Assembly (NCBI GenBank): GCA_041551965.1
Contig: JBFELU010000025.1
Coordinates: 1 to 32,490 of the forward strand
Direction of reading: 5' to 3'
DNA: 32,490 bases
Source of the DNA: JBFELU01 sp041551965
GTDB lineage: Bacteria > Actinomycetota > Acidimicrobiia > Spongiisociales > UBA11373
Positions 23,262 through 30,288 of this stretch are shown here, one piece after another. The notes below the pieces were generated by a model, which searched no databases, was not told the origin of the DNA, and saw only the letters and a program-made list of their open reading frames with translations. Both the position numbers and the translations under genes were made by a program. The stretch's first letter is position 1. Every line of letters begins with the position of its first letter.

Positions 23262-24413
23262 ATGCGCAATGCCGTGATCGTCGATGCGGTTCGGACCCCT
23301 ATTGGGCGTCGTAACGGGATCTTGAAGGACTGGCACCCGGCCGATCTGGCCTCGGTGCCGCTTTCCGCTCTGGTCGAACGCAACGAGATGGATTCTGCCG
23401 TCATCGACGACGTGATCCTGGGGTGTGTCTCTCAGACCGGGGAGCAGACCGGCAACCTGGGCCGGTGGGCGGCATTGGCGGCCGGATATCCCGAAGAGGT
23501 TCCGGCGGTGACGATCGATCGCCAGTGTGGGTCGAGCCAGCAAGCGGTCCACTTTGCGGCCCAGGGGGTGATGGCCGGCGTCTACGACGTGGCGGTAGCC
23601 GCCGGTGTCGAGTCGATGACCCGGGTCCCAATGGGAGTGACGTTCCAGCAGGGACCGGGCTTTCCGTTCGGTCCCAAGGCGCTCGCTCGTTACGACAACG
23701 GCCTGGTGCCTCAGGGTGTGTCGGCCGAGATGGTGGCCGAGAAGTGGGGGATCCCTCGGGAGAGGCTCGACGAGATCTCCTTCGACTCGCATATGAGGGC
23801 CGCTCGGGCCACCGACGAGGGCCGCTTCGAGAGCCAGATCGTTCCGGTCGAAGTCGACGGAGAGTCGATGGTGGTCGACGAGGGCTTCCGTCGCGACACC
23901 AACCTCGAGGTGCTCAGCACCCTGAAGCCCGCCTTCAAGAGCGACGGCGTGGTGACGGCCGGCAATTCGTCGCAGATCTCGGATGGTGCGGCTGCCCTTC
24001 TGATCGCCGGCGAGGACGTGGCCGAGAAGATGGGATGGGAGCCGCTGGCGAGGATCACCGGTTTCTCCGTGGTGGGGACCGATCCGGTCATCATGCTGTC
24101 GGCGCCGATCCCCGCCACCTACGACGTGCTGGAGAAGACCGGCCTGTCGGTCGACGACATCGGGGTGTTCGAGGTGAACGAGGCTTTTGCCTCGGTGGTG
24201 GCAGCCTGGCTGATCGAGACGAACGCCGACTGGGAGAAGACGAACCCCAACGGCGGCGCGATCGCGCTGGGTCATCCGCTGGGCGGCTCTGGAGCCATCC
24301 TCATGACTCGGCTGGTGCACGAGATGGCGCGCACCGGCTCCCGCTACGGCCTGCAGACGATGTGTGAGGGCGGCGGCACCGCCAACGCCACCGTGTTGGA
24401 GTTGGTCACCTGA
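23262..24413 (+). CDS. Thiolase (acetyl-CoA C-acyltransferase)
   Basis: A 383-residue thiolase. Catalytic residues are all visible: the nucleophile Cys89 in DRQCGSSQQA, His338 in ALGHPLGGSGA and the second Cys368 in QTMCEGGGTAN, plus the family motif NEAFAS. The reaction is cleavage of a 3-ketoacyl-CoA to acetyl-CoA and a shorter acyl-CoA, or the reverse. With the MaoC and enoyl-CoA hydratase genes upstream it gives most of a beta-oxidation set; a 3-hydroxyacyl-CoA dehydrogenase could be one of the SDRs. GGAGGT precedes the ATG. It follows a tRNA-Ala by only 21 bases, so it may be read through from the tRNA promoter. Confidence 0.95.
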   Translation: MRNAVIVDAVRTPIGRRNGILKDWHPADLASVPLSALVERNEMDSAVIDDVILGCVSQTGEQTGNLGRWAALAAGYPEEVPAVTIDRQCGSSQQAVHFAAQGVMAGVYDVAVAAGVESMTRVPMGVTFQQGPGFPFGPKALARYDNGLVPQGVSAEMVAEKWGIPRERLDEISFDSHMRAARATDEGRFESQIVPVEVDGESMVVDEGFRRDTNLEVLSTLKPAFKSDGVVTAGNSSQISDGAAALLIAGEDVAEKMGWEPLARITGFSVVGTDPVIMLSAPIPATYDVLEKTGLSVDDIGVFEVNEAFASVVAAWLIETNADWEKTNPNGGAIALGHPLGGSGAILMTRLVHEMARTGSRYGLQTMCEGGGTANATVLELVT

Positions 24414-24649
24414 CCACGTTCGTCGAGATTCTCATTGCGGTCGCCATCGGCGTCGCGGTCCTGGGAGCCGGCGTCTGGGGGGTGCGCCTCTTGGCGCGCC
24501 CGGTCCCCGAGCCCGACCCCGACGATGTCGTCGAGGTTGCGGTCGATTACCGCTGTTCGGTGTGCGGCCTCCAGTTGACCGTCACGCATGCCCAGGATGC
24601 CGAGGTCGCCGCTCCCCGCCACTGCCGCGAGGAGATGGAAGCGGTCTGA
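24410..24649 (+). CDS. Small membrane protein with zinc-ribbon-like C-terminus (CTG start)
   Basis: 79 residues that overlap the thiolase stop (CTGA). The N-terminus is a transmembrane helix (FVEILIAVAIGVAVLGAGVW, about residues 4-23), then the acidic linker PVPEPDPDDVVEV, then YRCSVCG (Cys49, Cys52) and RHCREEME (His71, Cys72), which could form a zinc site. The frame has no ATG, GTG or TTG upstream; the CTG at 24410 with GGAG 8 bases before it is the only sensible start. Codon bias and the strong protein pattern argue for a real gene. I recall similar CxxCG...RHCREEM small proteins in actinobacteria, without a known function. The overlap suggests coupling to thiolase. Confidence 0.65.
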   Translation: MTTFVEILIAVAIGVAVLGAGVWGVRLLARPVPEPDPDDVVEVAVDYRCSVCGLQLTVTHAQDAEVAAPRHCREEMEAV

Positions 24650-24705
24650 GATTGGGGAGGTCGGGGGTCCCGAGGGGCTCCTGCAGACCGATGGACCTCC
24701 GCGGG

Positions 24706-24711
24706 TAGCCT
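24706..24711 (+). promoter_or_regulatory. Possible -10 of the hydrolase gene
   Basis: TAGCCT would start RNA near 24719, before both candidate starts (24733 and 24751). The region 24650-24732 also contains a weak inverted repeat (GGAGGTC and GACCTCC) with no T-run. Confidence 0.25.
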
Positions 24712-24750
24712 TGGGGGGCTGGGAATCGGGAGTTGCTGATAACCGAATCG

Positions 24751-26763
24751 ATGGGGAGTGAAACCGGCCGCACGACGACCATCGAACGCCGAACCGGGTT
24801 TACACCGGCGCGGATCGTGGCGCTGTTGGTGATGGGCTTGCTTGTGATCGGTCTTCTCTACCTGTGGTTGTCACCCGAGGATTCGGTGGAGGTCCCTGCC
24901 GGTGGGCAGGCCGGTGACTTGACCCTGGAGCCGTGCACCTACCGAGGCTATGTGGCGGACTGCGGCACGCTGGTTGTGCCGGAGAATCGCGCCGACCTCG
25001 GGTCACGGTTGATTGCCCTGCCGGTGACTCGGGTCCGGGCGGCGACCAGCGATCCCGGTTTGCCCGTGCTCCGTCTCGAGGGTGGGCCGGGCGTCACCAA
25101 CTTGACGTTCCCGAGCGTCGGCTTGCTTGCCGATTCCCATGATGTGGTGCTGGTTGGGTATCGGGGTGTTGAGGGTTCGTCGGTGCTCGATTGCCCGGAG
25201 GTGACGTCTGCGCTGAAGCGGTCGGGCGACGTGCTAGATGAGGCAACGCAGCGCCGCCAAGGGGAGGCCTTTGCCGTTTGCGCCGAGCGGCTCGTCGACG
25301 ATGGGGTGGATCTCGACGGCTACACCCTTGCCGATAGGGTGCAAGATCTCGAGGCTGCCCGGATCGCGCTGGGCTACGACCGAATCAATCTGGTGAGTGA
25401 GAGCGTCGGCACCCGTACCGCTTTGGTCTACTCGTGGATGTATCCCGACAACCTGCACCGCTCGGTGATGGTCGCCGTGAATCCCCCGGGCTGGTTCCTC
25501 TGGGACGGGGAGGTCACCGACGGGCAGTTCGACTACTACGCCGAGTTGTGTGCCCGGGATTCGGGGTGCAGCCGCAGGACCGACGACCTGGCCCACTCGA
25601 TGCGGGAGGCGTCGAACGACATGCCGAGCCGATGGTTGTTCCTGCCCATCAAGGAGGGCAGCGTCCGGGTCGGCTCGATGTTCGGGTTGCATGACACGAC
25701 GGCGGAGAAGGAACCGCTGTCTGCCCCGATGGTCCTCGATTCGTGGCTGAACGTTGCCAATGGGGATGCGAGCGGGTTCTGGTTCATTTCGTTCATGGGC
25801 GACCTCACGTTCCCCGAAGCCTTCGTGTGGGGGGATATGGCGTCGGTCGGCATGATCGACGTGGAGGTCGCCAAGGAATACTACGCAGCCGGCGGAGACC
25901 AGGGTTCGATCCTCGGCAACGCCGGGACCGACTTCATCTGGGCGGGAGGCCGCCTGACCACGGCGTGGCCGGACAGCCCCAACGACGACGAGTACAGCGA
26001 GGTTCGCGCCTCGGAGGTCGAGACCCTGCTGGTCAGCGGGACGGTGGACTTCTCGACCCCGGCGGAAGCTGCGACGGATCTGCTGCCGTTCCTACCCAAC
26101 GGCCAGCAGGTGATCCTGGCCGAGTTCGGGCACTCTGCGGACTTCTGGGACTTTCAACCCGAGGCCGCCCGGCGGCTCCTCAACACCTTCTACGAAACCG
26201 GTGAGGTAGACGACTCCGTGTACACGTACCAGACCACGGACTTTGAGAAGTCCATCACCCACTCTGCCTTGGCGTGGGGGTTCGTCGGCACCATGATCGG
26301 ATTCGCAATCCTGATGCTGCTGTCGCTGTGGTGGATGCCCTTCCGGGTGCGTAGACGTGGGGGGTTCTCACCCGTCGGCGGTGCCTTGATGCGGTCCCTG
26401 TATCCGATCGTGATGGGCTTCGGCGGCTGGTTCCTGGCGCTGCTGATCGTGATGACGATCCTCCCCTTGATGTTCATCGGCAGCCTGGTGCTCGCCGTCT
26501 TCCCAATCGGCCTGCCGATCGGGATCGGGATCTACTGGGCATGGGTCCGCCGCGACTGGCCCTCAGGCATCAAGCGGACCGGTTTCTGGGGCTCTATGGC
26601 CGGCGGACTAGTCGGCGCTTGGTTCGGGTTCATCTCCGCAACCGGCCTCCTGGCCCTCATCACTTCGATCATCGGGGCCGCGGTCGGCGCCAATCTTGCC
26701 CTAGTTGCGCTCGACATCACCCGGGAACGATCGAGCCGAGCTCGGGCGGCCAACGTTGCGTAG
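24751..26763 (+). CDS. S33-type alpha/beta hydrolase fused to a C-terminal membrane domain
   Basis: About 670 residues. A basic N-terminus is followed by a transmembrane helix (ARIVALLVMGLLVIGLLYLW), then an alpha/beta hydrolase ectodomain starting with CTYRGYVADCGTLVVPEN, as in tripeptidyl-aminopeptidase-like S33 enzymes. The nucleophile Ser is probably in SESVGTR (an SxSxG elbow rather than GxSxG), with Asp in SGTVDFSTP and His in FGHSADF. After residue 500 come about five or six hydrophobic helices (from ALAWGFVGTMIGFAILMLL on). The catalytic domain probably faces outside. I choose ATG at 24751; TTG at 24733 would add 6 residues. The start is not supported by a ribosome site. The substrate is unknown. 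Confidence 0.8.
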   Translation: MGSETGRTTTIERRTGFTPARIVALLVMGLLVIGLLYLWLSPEDSVEVPAGGQAGDLTLEPCTYRGYVADCGTLVVPENRADLGSRLIALPVTRVRAATSDPGLPVLRLEGGPGVTNLTFPSVGLLADSHDVVLVGYRGVEGSSVLDCPEVTSALKRSGDVLDEATQRRQGEAFAVCAERLVDDGVDLDGYTLADRVQDLEAARIALGYDRINLVSESVGTRTALVYSWMYPDNLHRSVMVAVNPPGWFLWDGEVTDGQFDYYAELCARDSGCSRRTDDLAHSMREASNDMPSRWLFLPIKEGSVRVGSMFGLHDTTAEKEPLSAPMVLDSWLNVANGDASGFWFISFMGDLTFPEAFVWGDMASVGMIDVEVAKEYYAAGGDQGSILGNAGTDFIWAGGRLTTAWPDSPNDDEYSEVRASEVETLLVSGTVDFSTPAEAATDLLPFLPNGQQVILAEFGHSADFWDFQPEAARRLLNTFYETGEVDDSVYTYQTTDFEKSITHSALAWGFVGTMIGFAILMLLSLWWMPFRVRRRGGFSPVGGALMRSLYPIVMGFGGWFLALLIVMTILPLMFIGSLVLAVFPIGLPIGIGIYWAWVRRDWPSGIKRTGFWGSMAGGLVGAWFGFISATGLLALITSIIGAAVGANLALVALDITRERSSRARAANVA

Positions 26764-27436
26764 GGCACCGAGCTCGGCTCGCTCTCCCGGTGTTGGTGTT
26801 CTGGCTGCGCTTGAGGGCGCCGCCCTCATTGTGTGGAACCTGGTCGCCACCCCGTTCATCGGGCGGAAGCGGCTGCGGTGGGGCACGGTGGGGACGGAGG
26901 CAACTGATTCGCTGCCGGGCGATGAGTTCGTGGCGGAACCCAAGTGGTCGTACACCCTGGGAATCACCGTCGATGCATCACCGGAGGCTGTTTGGCCCTG
27001 GATCGCCCAAATAGGACAGGGCCGTGGCGGTTTCTACACCTATCAGACGCTCGAGAACATGCTCGGTTGCAGGATCACCAACACATCAGAGATCCTCCCC
27101 GACCACCAGCATCCGGCGGTCGGAGAAGACATCTACATACATCCGACCTCACCGCCGCTGCGAATAGAGATCGTGGATCCTCCGAACGCCCTCGTGCTCT
27201 TCGGATCACCCGCCGATATCGGTGGCGAGGACAGTTGGGGAAAGTCAACCTGGCAGTTCCTCGTCAACCCCGGACCCGATGGCGGCAGCCGGCTACTGAC
27301 CAGGGGCCGTTACGACTACACCCCGGATTGGAAGAGCCGGCTCGCGTTTGGAGGCTTCCCCATCAAGGTGATCACTTTCGTGATGAGCCGCAAGATGATG
27401 CTCGAGATCAAGCGACTGGCAGAGATGGGCAGCTAG
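26756..27436 (+). CDS. SRPBCC-fold protein with N-terminal membrane helix
   Basis: About 226 residues. An N-terminal hydrophobic stretch (VLAALEGAALIVWNLVA) is followed by a basic link, then the START/SRPBCC-like domain with ITVDASPEAVWPWIAQIGQG and RGGFYTYQTLENMLGC, typical for this family. Such domains bind a hydrophobic ligand. The start is uncertain: TTG at 26756 overlaps the hydrolase stop by 8 bases and is my choice; TTG at 26705 would give 243 residues, and a GTG inside the membrane helix is too late. The overlap suggests coupling to the upstream hydrolase. Function unknown. Confidence 0.75.
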   Translation: MRRAPSSARSPGVGVLAALEGAALIVWNLVATPFIGRKRLRWGTVGTEATDSLPGDEFVAEPKWSYTLGITVDASPEAVWPWIAQIGQGRGGFYTYQTLENMLGCRITNTSEILPDHQHPAVGEDIYIHPTSPPLRIEIVDPPNALVLFGSPADIGGEDSWGKSTWQFLVNPGPDGGSRLLTRGRYDYTPDWKSRLAFGGFPIKVITFVMSRKMMLEIKRLAEMGS

Positions 27437-27518
27437 GCGCCGAAAGCCTCAGACTGCATTGCGGCTGACAGGCGCCTTGTCTGGGGTGGCGCGTCGCAAT
27501 GTCATACCGTCGGCGGTC

Positions 27519-27836
27519 TCAGTCGAGGCCGAGCACAGTGAGCAGAGCAGCGTCGATGCCCCACTGCTCCTCCGGGCTCAGCCGTCCGACGAGATCGCCC
27601 AAGCGCCGCACATCCACAGCTCCCACCTGCTCCACCAACACCTTGGTGCGGTCGCCATCGATCTCGATCTCTGGTCGGAACGATGCCGCTCGGGCGCTGT
27701 GCGAGGTCGGAGCGATCAAGACGACGGATCTGGGGAGCAGCGCGTCCGACTGAACCACCACCCCATACCGCCGCCCGTGCTGCTCGTGCCCGACGCCCTT
27801 GGGCAACCGGAGCGTCAGGACGTCACCTCTCTGCAC
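27519..27836 (-). CDS. MazF-type toxin (mRNA interferase)
   Basis: A 105-residue PemK/MazF-like endoribonuclease. It starts with VQRGDVLTLRLPKGVGHEQHG and has the family pattern YGVVVQSD, LIAPTSHSA, RPEIEI, TKVLVEQVGAVDVRRLGDLVG. The first strand with RGDV and the Ser/Thr around PTS are the conserved active-site region. GTG start at 27836 overlaps the antitoxin end by 14 bases, so translation is coupled. It should cut single-stranded RNA at a short sequence when not bound by the upstream antitoxin. The 82 bases after the preceding SRPBCC gene hold nothing I can assign. Confidence 0.92.
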   Translation of the reverse strand: MQRGDVLTLRLPKGVGHEQHGRRYGVVVQSDALLPRSVVLIAPTSHSARAASFRPEIEIDGDRTKVLVEQVGAVDVRRLGDLVGRLSPEEQWGIDAALLTVLGLD

Positions 27837-28062
27837 GCAGCTGCTCCATGAGGTCGGCAACGGCCAGCATCTCGGCGCGATCCGCGTCGTCTGCTTCGAG
27901 AGCGGCGACTTCCTCGGCGAGAGCGCGGCGATCTCGAAGACGGTGGGCAGCCTGCACGAGCGCAATCCGAATCGCTTCTGATCGGCTCAAACCGGTCGCC
28001 TCAAGGGAACCGAGCGCTCGGAGTGCTTCGTCATCCAGGCGAACGGAGATGGCTTGCGACAT
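27823..28062 (-). CDS. Ribbon-helix-helix antitoxin
   Basis: A 79-residue protein. The N-terminal SQAISVRLDDEALRALGSLE and GLSRSEAIRIALVQAAHRL form a ribbon-helix-helix DNA-binding domain (residues about 1-43); the rest is an acidic helical tail (EEVAALEADDADRAEML) that would wrap the MazF toxin. It lies upstream and overlaps it by 14 bases. The ATG at 28062 has no ribosome site; a -10 is 6 bases upstream, so a leaderless mRNA is likely. A palindrome over the -10 is the probable operator for autorepression. Confidence 0.92.
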   Translation of the reverse strand: MSQAISVRLDDEALRALGSLEATGLSRSEAIRIALVQAAHRLRDRRALAEEVAALEADDADRAEMLAVADLMEQLRAER

Positions 28063-28068
28063 GGATCA

Positions 28069-28074
28069 AATGTA
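28069..28074 (-). promoter_or_regulatory. -10 element of the toxin-antitoxin operon
   Basis: TACATT on the minus strand, followed by 6 bases and the ATG at 28062: a leaderless promoter. It overlaps the left arm of the palindrome at 28072-28090. Confidence 0.6.
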
Positions 28075-28090
28075 TCACAGCTCGTGATAC
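28072..28090. promoter_or_regulatory. Antitoxin operator palindrome
   Basis: GTATCAC-AGCTC-GTGATAC is a perfect inverted repeat with 7-base arms and a 5-base centre, covering part of the -10 of the toxin-antitoxin operon. Ribbon-helix-helix antitoxins usually bind such sites as dimers of dimers, so it is the likely autoregulation site. Confidence 0.7.
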
Positions 28091-28234
28091 GAATGAAGAC
28101 CCCGTCCCTGGGCGACCGTTACCTCACTCTTGGCGTGATCGTGAGCTCAAACGGGACTCCCGGGGCCGGATTATTTTGAGAGGGGTCCCGAGGCGCCTCT
28201 GTCGAGATCTCCCATCCCAGGGCTTGCGGACTAG

Positions 28235-29350
28235 CTACCGAAGCTTGCGGAGAACCTCGCGGTGACGAGCGGTTTCAGCGCCGAGGGTCGCCAGGATCAC
28301 CAGGCACGCCGCAGCTCCCAGGACTGCTGCGCTGCGGCCGCCGAGCGCGAGGCCGGCGAGACCCAAAGAGCCGATGCCGGCGAAGCGTTCCCACGTCAGG
28401 TTGCCCGTGAAGAGGCGCGCCATGACCGACTGTGAGGCCAGGAACAGCATGAGGCCACCGACGAATGCCCATCTTGCGCCCACTTCGAGAGCGGCCCCGG
28501 GGCGAGCCAGTAGCTCCTCGGTGCCGATGGCGAACAAGATCACGCCCGCGACGAGCGGGTAGTGAGCCATCGAGTAGGCGTCACGGGCGAGCCGCCCCTG
28601 GGCAACACCGGTGGCCGCCTTGAGCGCCTTCTCACCGATCCGGAACAGCCAGTCGAAGTACGACCACCACATTGCCAGAGCCGTAAGCAACATGGCGGTA
28701 CCAGCGACATAGAAGGTGGCCGATTTGGTTTGCCCGACGGTGCCGATGCCGACGGCGATGAGCACCTCGCCCAGAACGATGATGACGAAGAGTCCGTGCC
28801 GCTCAGCGAAGTGGCTGGCCGCGATCGCATACTCGTTGCTCTCGACTGCCAACGTACTGACGAGGTTGATAACCACGGCCGCGAGCCAGAGCCAGGGTCG
28901 AAGGTCTTCGGAAACGAAGCCTCCTATCAGGACGAGAACCGATCCCGCCATCACCCTCGGCGCGTATGCCAAGTAGCCGGCCATCTGCTCGGTCCCCACC
29001 ACGAGGAACAGGTAGAAGACGGCGAACAGGCTCATGACACTGAAGTACGCAAGGGCGAAGATGTGGCCTTCGTCGGCATACGCACCCTGCACAGCCGTCG
29101 CCAGGATGAAGGTGCCGGCAGTGGCCACCAGGAGGACTACTCGAGGACGGAGTTTGTCAAAGTCGGCATTGCCGGCGGTCCAGGTGAACTGGGTCCAGGC
29201 CCACCAAAGAAGCAGCAGCACGATGGCCGCCTTACCGAGCGTCGGCCAGTCGAGGTGACCGTGGATGAACGCCACGACCTGCGTGACCCCGAACACGAAG
29301 ACGAGATCAAAGAAGAGCTCAACGAAACTGGCGCTTCGATCTTCGGTCAC
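28235..29350 (-). CDS. ltrA: Low temperature requirement protein A (LtrA) family membrane protein
   Basis: About 371 residues. The N-terminus TEDRSASFVELFFDLVFVFG is the hallmark of LtrA proteins, then come about ten transmembrane helices with conserved charged residues between them (ESNEYAIAASHFAERHGLF, VLGEVLIAVGIG, WWSYFDWLF). Function unknown in detail; the family was named from a cold-sensitive Listeria mutant. The GTG at 29350 is chosen because the conserved LtrA start follows directly; AAAGGA lies 9 bases upstream. The 144 bases between it and the TA promoter carry a GC-rich inverted repeat with no T-run and no gene. Confidence 0.93.
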   Translation of the reverse strand: MTEDRSASFVELFFDLVFVFGVTQVVAFIHGHLDWPTLGKAAIVLLLLWWAWTQFTWTAGNADFDKLRPRVVLLVATAGTFILATAVQGAYADEGHIFALAYFSVMSLFAVFYLFLVVGTEQMAGYLAYAPRVMAGSVLVLIGGFVSEDLRPWLWLAAVVINLVSTLAVESNEYAIAASHFAERHGLFVIIVLGEVLIAVGIGTVGQTKSATFYVAGTAMLLTALAMWWSYFDWLFRIGEKALKAATGVAQGRLARDAYSMAHYPLVAGVILFAIGTEELLARPGAALEVGARWAFVGGLMLFLASQSVMARLFTGNLTWERFAGIGSLGLAGLALGGRSAAVLGAAACLVILATLGAETARHREVLRKLR

Positions 29351-29618
29351 AAGGCCAATCCTTTGAGAGAGCCAGCCACGATAGTGAACCGAACGCCCAC
29401 AGCGGTGAACTCCTGACCGGGGTTCCGATGGACCTCTGCATGAACTCCCCATTGCCGCAGAAACCCCAGTTCGGCACCGCCCAGGTGATTGGGTACATCG
29501 TCTGACTGGGTTCGGTGCCAATTCCTTCTTCTGAGCAGCGCAACGATCACGGCGGGGATTCCCGGGCCTGCCCACAGCGAGTGGGCGAAGCTCGAGTCCT
29601 CGTTGTGATTCGTCGCGG
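29351..29618. other. Long intergenic region between LtrA and the 29631 gene
   Basis: About 270 bases with no convincing gene. On the minus strand one frame is open from about 29575 through 29351 into the LtrA start region and carries GAELGFLRQWGVHAEV and RNPGQEFTAVGVRFTI, which look vaguely protein-like; it has no start with a ribosome site and may be a degenerate remnant. The right end holds the leaderless promoter of the 29631 gene. Confidence 0.3.
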
Positions 29619-29624
29619 TAGATT
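29619..29624 (+). promoter_or_regulatory. -10 element of a leaderless mRNA
   Basis: TAGATT is followed by 6 bases and then the ATG at 29631; GCCGGG precedes the start, so no ribosome site exists. Geometry matches the other leaderless promoters. Confidence 0.55.
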
Positions 29625-29630
29625 GCCGGG

Positions 29631-30098
29631 ATGCCGGATTACACAAAGCGCGTGTTGAAAGGCGCCGGCTCAGACCTGGAACCCGATGAGCAAGTTCTCA
29701 AGTCCCTGGCGGGCCAGCCACCCGGATCCCTCACAAGGGGGATGAATGAGACCCTCAACATCGGATATGGGTTCCGGGAAGGTAGGAAGCAGAAGGCACT
29801 CCATGCTGAGGGGGCGGTGGGTTTGGCCGCAAGCATTCCGCCCCAGAACGTCTATGTAACACTCACGGATAGGCGACTCCTGGTTCACACCATGAGCAGG
29901 CTCGGGAAGCCGGAGGATCTTGCTGCCGATTTCCGTCTCGATCAGGTCAAGACGATTCGATTTGAGAAGAAGCGACTCGAGGGAAGGTCGCTGCAGGTGA
30001 TGTTCTCGGATGAGACCGGTGTCGACCTCCTGATCGTTCAGCGTCAGAAGCCGGAGGAGTTCCTGGAGGCCTGGTATCAGGTCAACCACGAGACCTGA
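29631..30098 (+). CDS. Uncharacterised protein, possibly PH-like (YokE-type) fold
   Basis: A 155-residue protein. The middle part VYVTLTDRRLLVHTMS followed by DLAADFRLDQVKTIRFEKK and RSLQVMFSDETGVDLLIVQR has the strand pattern of bacterial PH-like domains (TDRRLLV is a common YokE/GRAM-type motif); a helix (EEFLEAWYQVNH) closes it. No membrane segment is present. The family is not recognised with certainty, nor a function. A leaderless promoter precedes its ATG. The 190 bases up to the next gene hold nothing I can assign. Confidence 0.6.
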   Translation: MPDYTKRVLKGAGSDLEPDEQVLKSLAGQPPGSLTRGMNETLNIGYGFREGRKQKALHAEGAVGLAASIPPQNVYVTLTDRRLLVHTMSRLGKPEDLAADFRLDQVKTIRFEKKRLEGRSLQVMFSDETGVDLLIVQRQKPEEFLEAWYQVNHET

Positions 30099-30288
30099 CC
30101 CGGCACCTCGAGTGTGCCTCAGCCGTTCCCGTTTGGCCACGCATGCCAGTCACACCGGGCCGAAGGCCTCTCACTCTTGGGCAAACCTCGAGTCAGATGG
30201 TCTCTTCGGGCCGCCGCCTGGATCAGGGGCCGCCGTCGTCCTCGACCGGCCAGAACCGCCCGGTCGCCGTTCATTCCCTGATGGTCAC

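Noticed and set aside
24656..24700. GGAGGTC ... GACCTCC inverted repeat as a terminator
   Set aside because: The loop is 31 bases and no T-run follows on either strand.
28171..28204. AGAGG ... CCTCT hairpin after the LtrA gene as terminator
   Set aside because: On the LtrA strand the hairpin is followed by A-rich, not T-rich, sequence.
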